DNA of 64,000 nucleotides from Flavobacterium circumlabens (lineage in GTDB: Bacteria > Bacteroidota > Bacteroidia > Flavobacteriales > Flavobacteriaceae): the NCBI RefSeq assembly GCF_004345565.1, contig NZ_SLWA01000002.1, positions 310,001-374,000 on the forward strand, written 5' to 3'. Of this stretch, positions 18,225 to 27,398 are shown in pieces. Made by a program: the position numbers and the translations under genes. The first letter of the stretch is position 1. The number at the start of each line of letters is the position of its first letter. The notes under the pieces were generated by a model. That model saw only the letters and a list, made by a program, of their open reading frames with translations, was not told the origin of the DNA and searched no databases.

Positions 18225-18238
18225 AATTGTTTAATTTG
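18205..18238 (+). promoter_or_regulatory. Possible susC promoter
   Basis: TTG (18205-18207), a 23-base spacer, then TTAATTTG (18231-18238), one mismatch from TAnnTTTG. The transcript would start about 25 bases before the susC ATG at 18269. Confidence 0.35.
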
Positions 18239-18268
18239 GCTCTACTAACTTAAACGATTACAAACTGT

Positions 18269-21200
18269 ATGAAAAATTTTATTTTTAGTTTTTTAGCACT
18301 CTTATTGCTGCCGGCTTATATGTCCGGACAGACAATTAAAGGAAAAGTATTAGATAGCAGCGGAATGGGAGTTCCGGGAGCTGTTATTAGTGCACCTCAA
18401 TCAAGAACTTCTGCTGATGCTGATTTCGATGGTAATTTTACAATCAATGCCAAGGAAGGGGAGATGTTAAAAATCTCTATGTTGGGTTTTGAAGCTATTT
18501 CTGTACCTGCAACTTCGGCACCAATGACCATTACATTAAAAGAATCCGGTGACACTGCCTTAAAAGAAGTAGTCGTTATTGGGTACGGTACCAGAAAGAA
18601 AATTGATAATACTTCTGCAGTAAGCTCAATTAAATCGGAGGAAATTACCAAAATGAAAGTATTAAATGCTTCTCAGGCCATTCAAGGTAAGGCTGCAGGG
18701 GTTCAGGTATCTACTTCAGATGCACCTGGAAGTACACCATCCGTTGTTATTAGAGGAGCCGGTACTGCACTGGGAGGTAGAAACCCACTATATGTTGTAG
18801 ATGGTATGCCTACTGAGAATATCAATAACATTAATAGCAATGACATCACCTCTTATGAAATTTTGAAAGATGCATCTTCATTGGCTATTTATGGAACAAG
18901 GGGTGCTAATGGTGTAATTATGATTACAACTAAATCCGGAAAAGGAAAACTTACTGTTGATGTTGAAAGTTTTGCAGGTTTCAGAACTCCGTTGAAAAAA
19001 GTTAAGATGGCAAATAGCGATGATTATGTTCGTTACAGTAACGCTGCTTTTATCAACGATTTTCCACAAGGCAGGTTCTCCGCTAATCAGCCTTATGACA
19101 CTAATTGGCTAGACGAGATAACAAGAACAGGAACTTTTACTCAAAATAATATTGCAATTTCAGGATCTTCAGAAAATGTAAAATACTTCTTTAGTGTTGG
19201 AAATTATGAAGAAAAAGGAATTTTGAATGGATCTGATTATGGGCGTACTACTATCAGAAGCAATAACGAGTTCAAGCTTTCAGATAAAGTTAGAATAAGT
19301 CAAAATTTAAGTGTCAGTACTATAAAAAACACACCAATGCCTTTGAGTGCTTTTACTAATGCTTACAGACAATCTCCATTAGTTCCTGTACGTTATGCTA
19401 ACGGAAAATATGGTGTACCATTTGTTTCAAATGGAATTGTGGATCAAACAGGATCATCATTTAATAATGTTGGTAACCCTGTAGCTCAATTGGATTATAC
19501 AGATGAACAGCAACAAAGTGTTATTTTACAAGGTGGATTAAAACTGGACTATGATATTGTAAAATCATTAAAGTTTACTTCTCAATTTAATGGAGAATTT
19601 TACACCTACAAACAATATAATTATGTTGATAATAAGGCACTTTGGTCAGCAGCAGATCCTACGCGTGTAGAAGCTGATTATCCTGTAAGTTTGAATATAA
19701 ATACTTTAACAAGAGGTAGAGACCAATATTTTAACTGGAATTTATCCAATTACCTTACTTATAATAAAGTTTTTGCAGAAATTCATGACGTTGAAGTTAC
19801 CGCTGGTATTGAAGCTAATGTACAAGGAACCAGAGAGAAATTAACTATTGATAGAAAGAATGTAAATCCAAATTCTAACTATTGGTCATTAAAAGATATA
19901 AATGTTGCAAGTTCTGTAACTGGTTATAAAGATGAAGCTTTAAATCAAAGAAGATTAGCATCTTATTTCGCTCGTTTTCAATACAAATTGCTGGATAAAT
20001 ATTTGTTTACCGGTACTGTAAGACGTGACGGATCATCACAATTTGCTGAAGACAAACGTTGGGGAACATTTCCATCTGTTGGTTTAGGTTGGGTAGTATC
20101 TAAAGAAAGTTTTTTAAGTAATATAGAAACAATTAATTTATTGAAAATTAGAGGATCCTGGGGTAGATTAGGAAATCAAAATGTGCCATTAAATACTCAG
20201 GTATTTACTTCTGGAGTAGATTATCCGGATCTTGGCTCAGGTACTACAATTAATTCTCAGGTAGACCCTAATTTATCATGGGAGATTGTAGAAGAACTTT
20301 CAGGAGGTTTTGATTTTGAGTTATTGAATAATAGATTAAAGGGATCTTTTGATTTATATAATAAAAAGACAACCAATACAATTTTGAATGTTACACCATA
20401 TTCGACTTCAGGAATTACATTAGCCACACCAGCACATGTTGGAGAAGTTTCTAACAAAGGTTATGAAATTTCATTACGTTGGGATGATAAAATAAATGAT
20501 GATTTAAGTTATTGGGTAGGTGGAAATTTTTCTCATAATAAAAATGAATTAACAAGTCTTAAAAATGTTCAGTTAAATCCAATTATTGGAGGGAGTTTAG
20601 GAAATAGTCAAAATACCAAAATACTTGATAATACTTCGGTAGGACAGCCTTTAGGTAGTTTCTATATGTATGAATATGCTGGTGTTGATCCAACAAATGG
20701 GCAAATGTTATACTATAAAGCTAATGGGGACAAAGTTGCCCAAACAGGTTTAGATGAACTTAAAGATAAGAAATATGTTGGTTCGCTTTTACCAACTTCT
20801 ACTTACGGGGTTACTTTAGGATTAAATTATAAAAATATTGATTTTTCTGTTGACGGTTACGGAACCGGAGGAGCAAAAGTATACAATGGTAAAAAAGCAC
20901 AACGTTTTGGAGGTGAAAACATAGAAGCTTCGTCAACTCGTGATTTCTGGACACCAACTAATACAACAGCTTCTAATCCTGCGCCATCTAATGTAGTACC
21001 TTATGCTTCAACTTATTATCTTGAATCTGCAGATTTCTTTAGAATCAATAACATTACTTTAGGATATAAACTACCACTTAAAGAAGATCAGTTTATTAGC
21101 TTCTGTCGAATATATGTAAACGCAATTAATCCGTTTATTTCTCAAAAATTCTCAGGATTCTCACCAGATGTTACAAGTGATGGTAAATTGGTTGAGGGTA

Positions 21201-21271
21201 CTCAAGGTGTTGAGTTAGATGCTTACCCATCATTGAGATCATTTGTTATAGGTGCTAATTTAAAATTTTAA
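18269..21271 (+). CDS. SusC-like TonB-dependent outer-membrane transporter
   Basis: The 1000-residue protein has a signal peptide ending MSGQ, a carboxypeptidase-D-like beta-sandwich (about 22-92), the linker LKEVVVIGYGTRKK (TonB-box region typical of SusC), a plug domain (QAIQGKAAGVQV, YVVDGMP, SYEILKDASSLAIYGTRGANG) and a C-terminal beta-barrel ending in VIGANLKF. It imports oligosaccharides captured by the SusD partner encoded 4 bases downstream. The pair identifies the locus as a polysaccharide utilisation locus. The length is normal and no defects were seen. Confidence 0.95.
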   Translation: MKNFIFSFLALLLLPAYMSGQTIKGKVLDSSGMGVPGAVISAPQSRTSADADFDGNFTINAKEGEMLKISMLGFEAISVPATSAPMTITLKESGDTALKEVVVIGYGTRKKIDNTSAVSSIKSEEITKMKVLNASQAIQGKAAGVQVSTSDAPGSTPSVVIRGAGTALGGRNPLYVVDGMPTENINNINSNDITSYEILKDASSLAIYGTRGANGVIMITTKSGKGKLTVDVESFAGFRTPLKKVKMANSDDYVRYSNAAFINDFPQGRFSANQPYDTNWLDEITRTGTFTQNNIAISGSSENVKYFFSVGNYEEKGILNGSDYGRTTIRSNNEFKLSDKVRISQNLSVSTIKNTPMPLSAFTNAYRQSPLVPVRYANGKYGVPFVSNGIVDQTGSSFNNVGNPVAQLDYTDEQQQSVILQGGLKLDYDIVKSLKFTSQFNGEFYTYKQYNYVDNKALWSAADPTRVEADYPVSLNINTLTRGRDQYFNWNLSNYLTYNKVFAEIHDVEVTAGIEANVQGTREKLTIDRKNVNPNSNYWSLKDINVASSVTGYKDEALNQRRLASYFARFQYKLLDKYLFTGTVRRDGSSQFAEDKRWGTFPSVGLGWVVSKESFLSNIETINLLKIRGSWGRLGNQNVPLNTQVFTSGVDYPDLGSGTTINSQVDPNLSWEIVEELSGGFDFELLNNRLKGSFDLYNKKTTNTILNVTPYSTSGITLATPAHVGEVSNKGYEISLRWDDKINDDLSYWVGGNFSHNKNELTSLKNVQLNPIIGGSLGNSQNTKILDNTSVGQPLGSFYMYEYAGVDPTNGQMLYYKANGDKVAQTGLDELKDKKYVGSLLPTSTYGVTLGLNYKNIDFSVDGYGTGGAKVYNGKKAQRFGGENIEASSTRDFWTPTNTTASNPAPSNVVPYASTYYLESADFFRINNITLGYKLPLKEDQFISFCRIYVNAINPFISQKFSGFSPDVTSDGKLVEGTQGVELDAYPSLRSFVIGANLKF

Positions 21272-21275
21272 TATT

Positions 21276-22736
21276 ATGAAAAGATTATATATATCAATAT
21301 TTGTACTTTCTGGATTATTTTTTTCAGGTTGTTCAGATGAGTTTTTAGATGTAAATCCTACAGAATCAATTCCGGCTGATGTAGAGTTGGTAAATAACGA
21401 TGCAGGTGCTAAAGGTTTTGTAACAGCAATTTATAATCATTTTTTAGGCTGGGAAATGTCTTCTTTTGGTTGGAATGCAGTTTCAAGTATTATTTCAGAT
21501 GATGCTGATAAAGGTTCAGATCCGGGAGATGCAGGTGGTGATAAAGATATTATCGACGCTTTAACTTATAATGCTTCAACTGCATCATTTCAATCTACAT
21601 GGAATGCTAATTATGCCGGAATAAACAGATGTAATCAGGCATTGGAGATTTTTCCTAAACTAGATAAAGTAACACCTGCTTTAAAAGTTAGATTAGAAGG
21701 GGAAGCTAAGTTTTTCAGGGCTTTTATGTATTTTACCTTAGTTAAGGGATACGGTGGAGTTCCTATTGTAGATCATGTGCCTGTTCCAGTTTCAGAAGAA
21801 GATAGAATAATGCAGTTAACTCGTAAATCACCTGCAGAAGTGTATGCTTTTATTGAAAAGGATTTAAATGACGCGATAATAAATTTACCTGAAAAATCAG
21901 CTTATGGGGCAGAAGACAGAACACGTGTTTCTAAAGGCTCTGCTTATGCTTTGTTAGCAAAAGTAAGTTTGTACCAAAAGAAATGGCAACAAGTAATTGA
22001 CAATTGCGATAAAGTTACTGGATATTCTTTAGTATCGGATTATTCTTCTCAATTTAAAAAAGAAGGCGAATTTGGTCCGGAATCTATTTTTGAGATTGAT
22101 GGAATAGGAGGAACTTCAAGTCCTGGATTTGGAATTGGTAATTATTCAGTTTCTCAGGCTCCGCGTGGAGCTGGAGGATGGGGATGGGGTTTCAACACTC
22201 CGACAGAAGGTCTTGCAAATGCTTATGAAGCAGGTGATGTCAGAAGAGCTGCTACTATCATTTTCAGAGGTTCAGTTTTATATGATGGAAGAGAAATACC
22301 TGAATCTGTAGCGAATGCAAGATATAATTACAAAGCATATTCATCAGATTTTTATAATCAGGAATTTTCAGATACAAATCTTAGATATTTAAGATATGCA
22401 GAAGTAATATTAATGAAAGCTGAGGCGCTAAATGAATTAGGTCAGACTGACGCAGCTATTCCTTTAATTAATCAGATTCGTAAAAGAGCGAATTTGGGTG
22501 TTACGCCATTTACTTCTCAGGCTGATATTAGAAAAGCAATCTACAAAGAAAGAAGATTAGAATTTGCTTTCGAACATGACAGATGGTTTGATCTTGTAAG
22601 AACTGGTCAGGCTGCAGCAGCAATGGCAGCAGATGGGAAAAACTTTATTGTTGGAAAACATGAATTATGGCCTCTTCCGACTTCATTCATAAGAGAAGCA
22701 GCCGGGCTTTCCCAACAAAACCCTGGTGGTTACTAG
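21276..22736 (+). CDS. SusD-like glycan-binding lipoprotein
   Basis: The 486-residue lipoprotein has a lipobox at LFFSGC (Cys19) followed by SDEFLDVNPTES, the usual RagB/SusD start. TPR-like segments (AKFFRAFMYFTLVKGYGGVP, RVSKGSAYALLAKVSLYQ) and the C-terminal hallmarks YAEVILMKAEALNE, IYKERRLEFAFEHDRWFDL and the ending NPGGY are all present. It acts as the surface lid over the SusC barrel. The gene follows susC by 4 bases and is followed by a hairpin at 22747-22787. Confidence 0.95.
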   Translation: MKRLYISIFVLSGLFFSGCSDEFLDVNPTESIPADVELVNNDAGAKGFVTAIYNHFLGWEMSSFGWNAVSSIISDDADKGSDPGDAGGDKDIIDALTYNASTASFQSTWNANYAGINRCNQALEIFPKLDKVTPALKVRLEGEAKFFRAFMYFTLVKGYGGVPIVDHVPVPVSEEDRIMQLTRKSPAEVYAFIEKDLNDAIINLPEKSAYGAEDRTRVSKGSAYALLAKVSLYQKKWQQVIDNCDKVTGYSLVSDYSSQFKKEGEFGPESIFEIDGIGGTSSPGFGIGNYSVSQAPRGAGGWGWGFNTPTEGLANAYEAGDVRRAATIIFRGSVLYDGREIPESVANARYNYKAYSSDFYNQEFSDTNLRYLRYAEVILMKAEALNELGQTDAAIPLINQIRKRANLGVTPFTSQADIRKAIYKERRLEFAFEHDRWFDLVRTGQAAAAMAADGKNFIVGKHELWPLPTSFIREAAGLSQQNPGGY

Positions 22737-22746
22737 TTAAATTTTC

Positions 22747-22787
22747 AAAATCACTCCTTTCTTAATTTTGAAAGGAGTGATTTTTAT
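22747..22787 (+). terminator. Hairpin after susD (terminator or attenuator)
   Basis: Stem AAATCACTCCTTTC / GAAAGGAGTGATTT with loop TTAATTTT and a T-run. It lies between susD and the hydrolase gene, so it may lower expression of the downstream enzymes relative to SusC/D. It also overlaps an ATG at 22768, which argues against that codon as a start. Confidence 0.75.
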
Positions 22788-22809
22788 TCATTGTTTTAAA
22801 TTTTTTATA

Positions 22810-24183
22810 ATGATTAGAATTTCAGTTTTAGTATTCGTTTTTAGTTTTTTTGGTTGCGGATCGAATCCTGATAAACCAAAAGAGAATGAAGCGGAAAATG
22901 TTACTGCTGTAAAATTAACAGACGACGAACTTTTAGATACCGTTCAAAAAGAAACCTTTAAATATTTCTGGGATTATGCTGAACCCAATTCAGGATTAGC
23001 GAGAGAACGTTTTCATCCCGATGGAATTTACCCGGATAATGATAAAAATATTGTTACCACAGGAGGTTCAGGTTTTGGATTGATGGCTATCGTTTCCGGA
23101 ATGTCAAGAGGTTATGTTACAAAAGAAGAAGGCGTACAAAGATTAGATAAAATTGCCGATTTTCTGGCAAAAGCAGATCGTTTTCATGGCGCATGGTCCC
23201 ATTGGATTGATGGAAATACCGGAAAAGTAAAACCATTTGGAATCAAAGATAATGGAGGAGACTTAGTCGAAACATCATTTTTAATTTCAGGAATGATTAC
23301 CGTTCGGGAATATTTAAAAACCGGTTCTGAAAAAGAGAAAGCTGTAGCTCAGAAATATGACGCACTTTGGAAAGGTGTTGAATGGCAATGGTTTACCAAT
23401 AATAAAAATGTGTTGTACTGGCATTGGTCACCAACCTACGACTGGCAGATGAATTTTCCGCTTGAAGGATATAATGAATGTCTGATTACTTATATCATGG
23501 CAGCTTCCTCGCCAACACACCCAATTGATGCAAAAGTTTATCACGAAGGCTGGGCCAGAAGTGGCGGCATTGTTTCTGCTAAAACGAAATACAATCTTCC
23601 GTTGATCTTAAAACACAACGGTGCAGAAGAATTTGGCGGTCCGCTTTTTTGGGCACACTATTCTTATGTTGGATTAGATCCAAATCAATTAAGCGATAAA
23701 TATGCTAATTATTGGAATCTAAATGTAAATCAGGTCAAAATTGATTATCAGTATTGTCTTGAGAATCCTAAAAAATTCGGGTATTACGGAGCCAATTATT
23801 GGGGGCTAACGGCTTCTTACTCCAGAAATCCTGACGGATCGATCGGATATGATGCGCACATGCCGGGCAATGACAAAGGGGTAATTTCTCCAACCGCCGC
23901 AATTAGTTCAATAGTATATACACCCAAAGAATCTTTGGCTGTGATTCGAAATTTATACGAAAATCATAAGAAAGAAACATGGGGAAGTGCAGGTTTTTAT
24001 GATGCAGTTGACCTGCAGAATAAATGGGCAGCGCAACGTTATCTGGCAATAGATCAGGGTCCCGAAATTGTAATGATCGAAAATTATCGTTCCGGTTTAT
24101 TATGGAAATTGTTTATGAATGCTCCGGAAGTAAAACAAGGTCTTGTAAAACTTGGATTTAAATCAGGTAAATACGGATTCTAA
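22810..24183 (+). CDS. Glucoamylase-domain (PF10091, GH144-like) lipoprotein hydrolase
   Basis: From ATG 22810 the 457-residue protein has a short lipobox leader (MIRISVLVFVFSFFGCG); the earlier ATG at 22768 would place 14 residues before it and lies in a terminator stem, so it is rejected. The body matches the (alpha/alpha)6 'glucoamylase' domain: TFKYFWDYAEPNSGLARER, TGGSGFGLMA, GAWSHWIDG, DNGGDLVETSFLISGM, LYWHWSPTYDWQMNFPLEGYNECL and AHYSYVGLDP. Characterised relatives in GH144 are endo-beta-1,2-glucanases. The role here is to cut the glycan at the cell surface before SusC/D uptake. Family assignment is firm; substrate is inferred. Confidence 0.85.
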   Translation: MIRISVLVFVFSFFGCGSNPDKPKENEAENVTAVKLTDDELLDTVQKETFKYFWDYAEPNSGLARERFHPDGIYPDNDKNIVTTGGSGFGLMAIVSGMSRGYVTKEEGVQRLDKIADFLAKADRFHGAWSHWIDGNTGKVKPFGIKDNGGDLVETSFLISGMITVREYLKTGSEKEKAVAQKYDALWKGVEWQWFTNNKNVLYWHWSPTYDWQMNFPLEGYNECLITYIMAASSPTHPIDAKVYHEGWARSGGIVSAKTKYNLPLILKHNGAEEFGGPLFWAHYSYVGLDPNQLSDKYANYWNLNVNQVKIDYQYCLENPKKFGYYGANYWGLTASYSRNPDGSIGYDAHMPGNDKGVISPTAAISSIVYTPKESLAVIRNLYENHKKETWGSAGFYDAVDLQNKWAAQRYLAIDQGPEIVMIENYRSGLLWKLFMNAPEVKQGLVKLGFKSGKYGF

Positions 24184-24193
24184 CAGGTATTAC

Positions 24194-24907
24194 ATGAAAC
24201 ATCTCACAACACTTTTAGTAGTCTTATTTTCAACAATTGGTTTTGCACAAACCGAGACAACCGGAAAGTTTAAAACAGTTGTAGTCACCAATTACGAGCT
24301 GGGGTATGCCTTGCACAAACCGGCCAGTACAAAAGATAAAAAGCCATTAATAGTATTTATATCCGGTGATGGAGAAAAAGGGACCGATATTGAAAAAGTC
24401 AAAATTAACGGCCCATTCAAATATTTAAAATCACACGCACTGGATGCCTATGTTCTGGCTCCGCAATGTAAAGAAGATGAAAATTGGGACATTGAATCCA
24501 TTTATCAACTGATTCTAAAAGTTCAAAAAGAGAATAATATCGATTCCAGCCGAATTTATGTGACAGGTTTGAGTTCAGGAGGCTGGGCCACATGGAATTT
24601 AGCGCTCTCCCATCCCGATATGTTTGCGGCAATCGTACCAATTTCAGGATTTGTCGATTTGATTCAGCTGGAAGAGGCATGCAAAATAGCTCATATTCCA
24701 ATCCGAATTTACCACGGATTATTAGATGATGTTGTAAAAACAGATTACGCTGTCACTATTTACAAGGAATTAAAAAAGTGTAATGCCAAAGATGTTAAAC
24801 TGACCATTTTTGATGATGCCGGTCACGATAGCTGGACACGTGTATACGACAATCCCGATATTTATGACTGGATGTTGAAACAGGTTAAAACGAATAAGAA
24901 CCAATAA
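24194..24907 (+). CDS. Secreted alpha/beta-hydrolase (esterase/peptidase-like)
   Basis: From ATG 24194 (10 bases after the hydrolase stop) the 237-residue protein has a signal peptide (MKHLTTLLVVLFSTIGFAQ). It carries a complete alpha/beta-hydrolase triad: nucleophile Ser in GLSSGGW, Asp in GLLDDVV and His in DDAGHDSW. An FISGDGEKG strand-turn lies where the oxyanion loop is expected. Enzymes of this dienelactone-hydrolase/PHB-depolymerase-like type in PULs often remove acyl groups from glycans, which is a plausible role. The earlier ATG at 24152 overlaps the preceding gene and would hide the signal peptide. Confidence 0.8.
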   Translation: MKHLTTLLVVLFSTIGFAQTETTGKFKTVVVTNYELGYALHKPASTKDKKPLIVFISGDGEKGTDIEKVKINGPFKYLKSHALDAYVLAPQCKEDENWDIESIYQLILKVQKENNIDSSRIYVTGLSSGGWATWNLALSHPDMFAAIVPISGFVDLIQLEEACKIAHIPIRIYHGLLDDVVKTDYAVTIYKELKKCNAKDVKLTIFDDAGHDSWTRVYDNPDIYDWMLKQVKTNKNQ

Positions 24908-24999
24908 ACAAATCGAATAAAATCGCTTTGATTCTGAATTACAAACACAATGAAGAAAAGCGATTGCATGTTCCATTAAAAAACAAATATTATATACAC

Positions 25000-27300
25000 A
25001 TGAAAAACAAATTAGTCTTACTTTTTTTAGGATGTGCTGTTTTGGGTTACGCTCAAAAAAAGAACACTAAAAACACAGTAAAAATTAAACCAAAGTCTGA
25101 ATTTGTAGCGGAGTTGATATCAAAAATGACGCTCGACGAAAAATTGGGTCAGCTAAATTTGCCAACATCCGGTGATATTACTACAGGGCAAGCCAACAGT
25201 TCTAATGTAGCCAAAAATATTGCGGAAGGTAAAGTCGGTGGATTGTTCAATATAAAATCGGTTCAAAAAATCAGGGAAGTACAAAAAATTGCCGTTGAAC
25301 AAAGCCGTTTAAAAATTCCATTGCTTTTCGGTATGGATGTTATTCACGGTTACGAAACAACATTCCCGATTCCGTTAGGATTGTCTTGTACCTGGGATAT
25401 GAATTTAATCGAAAGAACTGCCCAGATTGCCGCTCAGGAAGCAAGTGCCGACGGGATCAACTGGACATTCTCACCAATGGTAGACATTTCACGTGATCCG
25501 CGCTGGGGAAGAGTTTCTGAAGGTTCAGGTGAAGATCCGTACTTAGGGAGTCAGATCGCAAAGGCGATGGTAAACGGATACCAGCAAAAAGACTTATCAA
25601 AAAACAATACGATTCTGGCCTGTGTAAAACACTTCGCTTTGTACGGTGCGCCAGAAGCAGGACGTGATTACAATACAGTTGATATGAGTCATATCAGAAT
25701 GTTCAATGATTATTTCCCACCCTATAAAGCTGCGGTTGACGCAGGTGTAGGTTCTGTGATGGCTTCTTTTAATGAAGTAGATGGAATTCCTGCAACCGGA
25801 AGCAAATGGTTAATGACCGATGTTTTAAGAAAACAGTGGGGTTTTAAAGGTTTCGTGGTCACTGATTTTACGGGAATTCCGGAAATGATCGAGCACGGAA
25901 TGGGGAATCTTCAGGATGTATCCGCTTTAGCCTTAAATGCCGGAGTGGAAATGGATATGGTGGGCGAAGGTTTCTTAACCACTCTGAAAAAATCTTTAGA
26001 AGAGAAAAGAGTAACAATCCAGCAAATAGATCATGCTGTCAAACTGATTCTTGACGCCAAATACGATTTAGGATTATTCGAAGATCCTTATAAATATTGC
26101 GATGAAAAAAGAGCAAAAACCGAAATTTTTACGGCAGCCAGCAGAAAAGAAGCACGTCAGATTGCAGCACAATCCCTGGTTTTGCTAAAAAATCAAAATC
26201 AGGTATTACCCCTTAAAAAATCAGGGACTATTGCGCTTATCGGACCATTAGCGGATGCGAAAGAAAACATGCCGGGAACCTGGAGTGTCGCGACAAAAAT
26301 GGAAAATGCAGTATCACTTTTAAGAGGAATTACAGAAGTTGCAGGTCCTTCCGCCAAAGTTTTATATGCCAAAGGAAGCAATTTAGATTACGATGAAACT
26401 TTTGAAACGAATGCAACAATGTTTGGTAAAACTTTACACCGTGATGGGCGTTCGAAAGAAGATTTATTAGCGGAAGCATTAAAAGTAGCCAATCAGTCTG
26501 ATGTAATTGTAGCAGCATTGGGAGAATCTGCTGAAATGAGCGGAGAATCCAGCAGCCGTACCAATTTGGAAATTCCACAAGCCCAGAAAGATTTATTACA
26601 AGCCTTGATTAAAACAGGAAAACCGGTAGTGTTAGTTTTATTCGATGGTCGTCCGTTGATTTTAAATGAAGAAAATGCAACTGTTCCGGCTATCCTGAAT
26701 GCCTGGTTTGCAGGAAGTGAAGCAGGCTACGCTATTGCCGATGTTTTGTTCGGGGACGTTAACCCATCCGGAAAACTGACAGCTACTTTTCCAAGAAGCG
26801 TAGGGCAGGTGCCGATTTATTATGCACACAAAAATACAGGGCGACCACTTTCTAACAGCGAAGGAAAATTTGAAAAATTCAGATCCAATTATATCGATGA
26901 AAGAAACGAACCGTTATTTCCATTTGGATTTGGGTTAAGTTATACCACTTTTGAATATTCAAATTTGAAAATCTCATCCGATAAAATGAACTTTAGCGGA
27001 AAAGTAAAAGTGACCGTTGACGTTGCCAATACAGGAAATTTTGACGGAAAAGAAACCATTCAGTTATATATCAGAGATTTAATCGGTTCCGTAACAAGAC
27101 CCGTTAGAGAGCTGAAAGGATTCCAGAAAATAGCCTTGAAAAAAGGAGAAAAGCAAACGGTGACTTTTGAAATCACTGTTGAAGATTTAAAATTTTATAA
27201 TTCTGATTTACAATTTGTAGCAGAACCGGGGCAGTTTGATGTTTTCGTGGGAACAAATTCAAATGCCGATAAGAAAGTTAGTTTTGAGTTAACTAAATAG
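25000..27300 (+). CDS. bglX: GH3 beta-glucosidase (BglX-like), periplasmic
   Basis: From ATG 25000 the 766-residue enzyme has a signal peptide (MKNKLVLLFLGCAVLGYAQ); the upstream ATG 24928 would bury it. The GH3 N-terminal barrel is clear (GMDVIHGYETTFPIPLG, SPMVDISRDPRWGRVSEG, KHFALYGAPEAGRDYNTVDM). The nucleophile Asp is in FVVTDFTG. The alpha/beta sandwich (ESAEMSGESSSR) and the fibronectin-III-like C-terminal domain (VTVDVANTGNFDGKETIQLY) follow. It should release glucose from the ends of imported beta-glucooligosaccharides. The symbol follows the closest well-known homologue; linkage preference cannot be read from sequence. Confidence 0.92.
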   Translation: MKNKLVLLFLGCAVLGYAQKKNTKNTVKIKPKSEFVAELISKMTLDEKLGQLNLPTSGDITTGQANSSNVAKNIAEGKVGGLFNIKSVQKIREVQKIAVEQSRLKIPLLFGMDVIHGYETTFPIPLGLSCTWDMNLIERTAQIAAQEASADGINWTFSPMVDISRDPRWGRVSEGSGEDPYLGSQIAKAMVNGYQQKDLSKNNTILACVKHFALYGAPEAGRDYNTVDMSHIRMFNDYFPPYKAAVDAGVGSVMASFNEVDGIPATGSKWLMTDVLRKQWGFKGFVVTDFTGIPEMIEHGMGNLQDVSALALNAGVEMDMVGEGFLTTLKKSLEEKRVTIQQIDHAVKLILDAKYDLGLFEDPYKYCDEKRAKTEIFTAASRKEARQIAAQSLVLLKNQNQVLPLKKSGTIALIGPLADAKENMPGTWSVATKMENAVSLLRGITEVAGPSAKVLYAKGSNLDYDETFETNATMFGKTLHRDGRSKEDLLAEALKVANQSDVIVAALGESAEMSGESSSRTNLEIPQAQKDLLQALIKTGKPVVLVLFDGRPLILNEENATVPAILNAWFAGSEAGYAIADVLFGDVNPSGKLTATFPRSVGQVPIYYAHKNTGRPLSNSEGKFEKFRSNYIDERNEPLFPFGFGLSYTTFEYSNLKISSDKMNFSGKVKVTVDVANTGNFDGKETIQLYIRDLIGSVTRPVRELKGFQKIALKKGEKQTVTFEITVEDLKFYNSDLQFVAEPGQFDVFVGTNSNADKKVSFELTK

Positions 27301-27321
27301 TTGGTTTGTTAATTAGTAATT

Positions 27322-27357
27322 AGCCCTTCGGATTTGGTTAACCGAGGGGCTTTTTTT
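27322..27357 (+). terminator. Intrinsic terminator after GH3 gene
   Basis: Stem AGCCCTTCGG / ACCGAGGGGCT with loop ATTTGGTTA, then seven T. Confidence 0.8.
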
Positions 27358-27398
27358 AAGCTAAAAATGTAAAGTATTGATAACAAAATAAGATCAAA

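Noticed and set aside
22768..22809. ATG 22768 as start of the glucoamylase-domain protein
   Set aside because: It lies in the loop and right arm of a terminator-like hairpin and puts 14 residues before a good lipoprotein signal starting at 22810.
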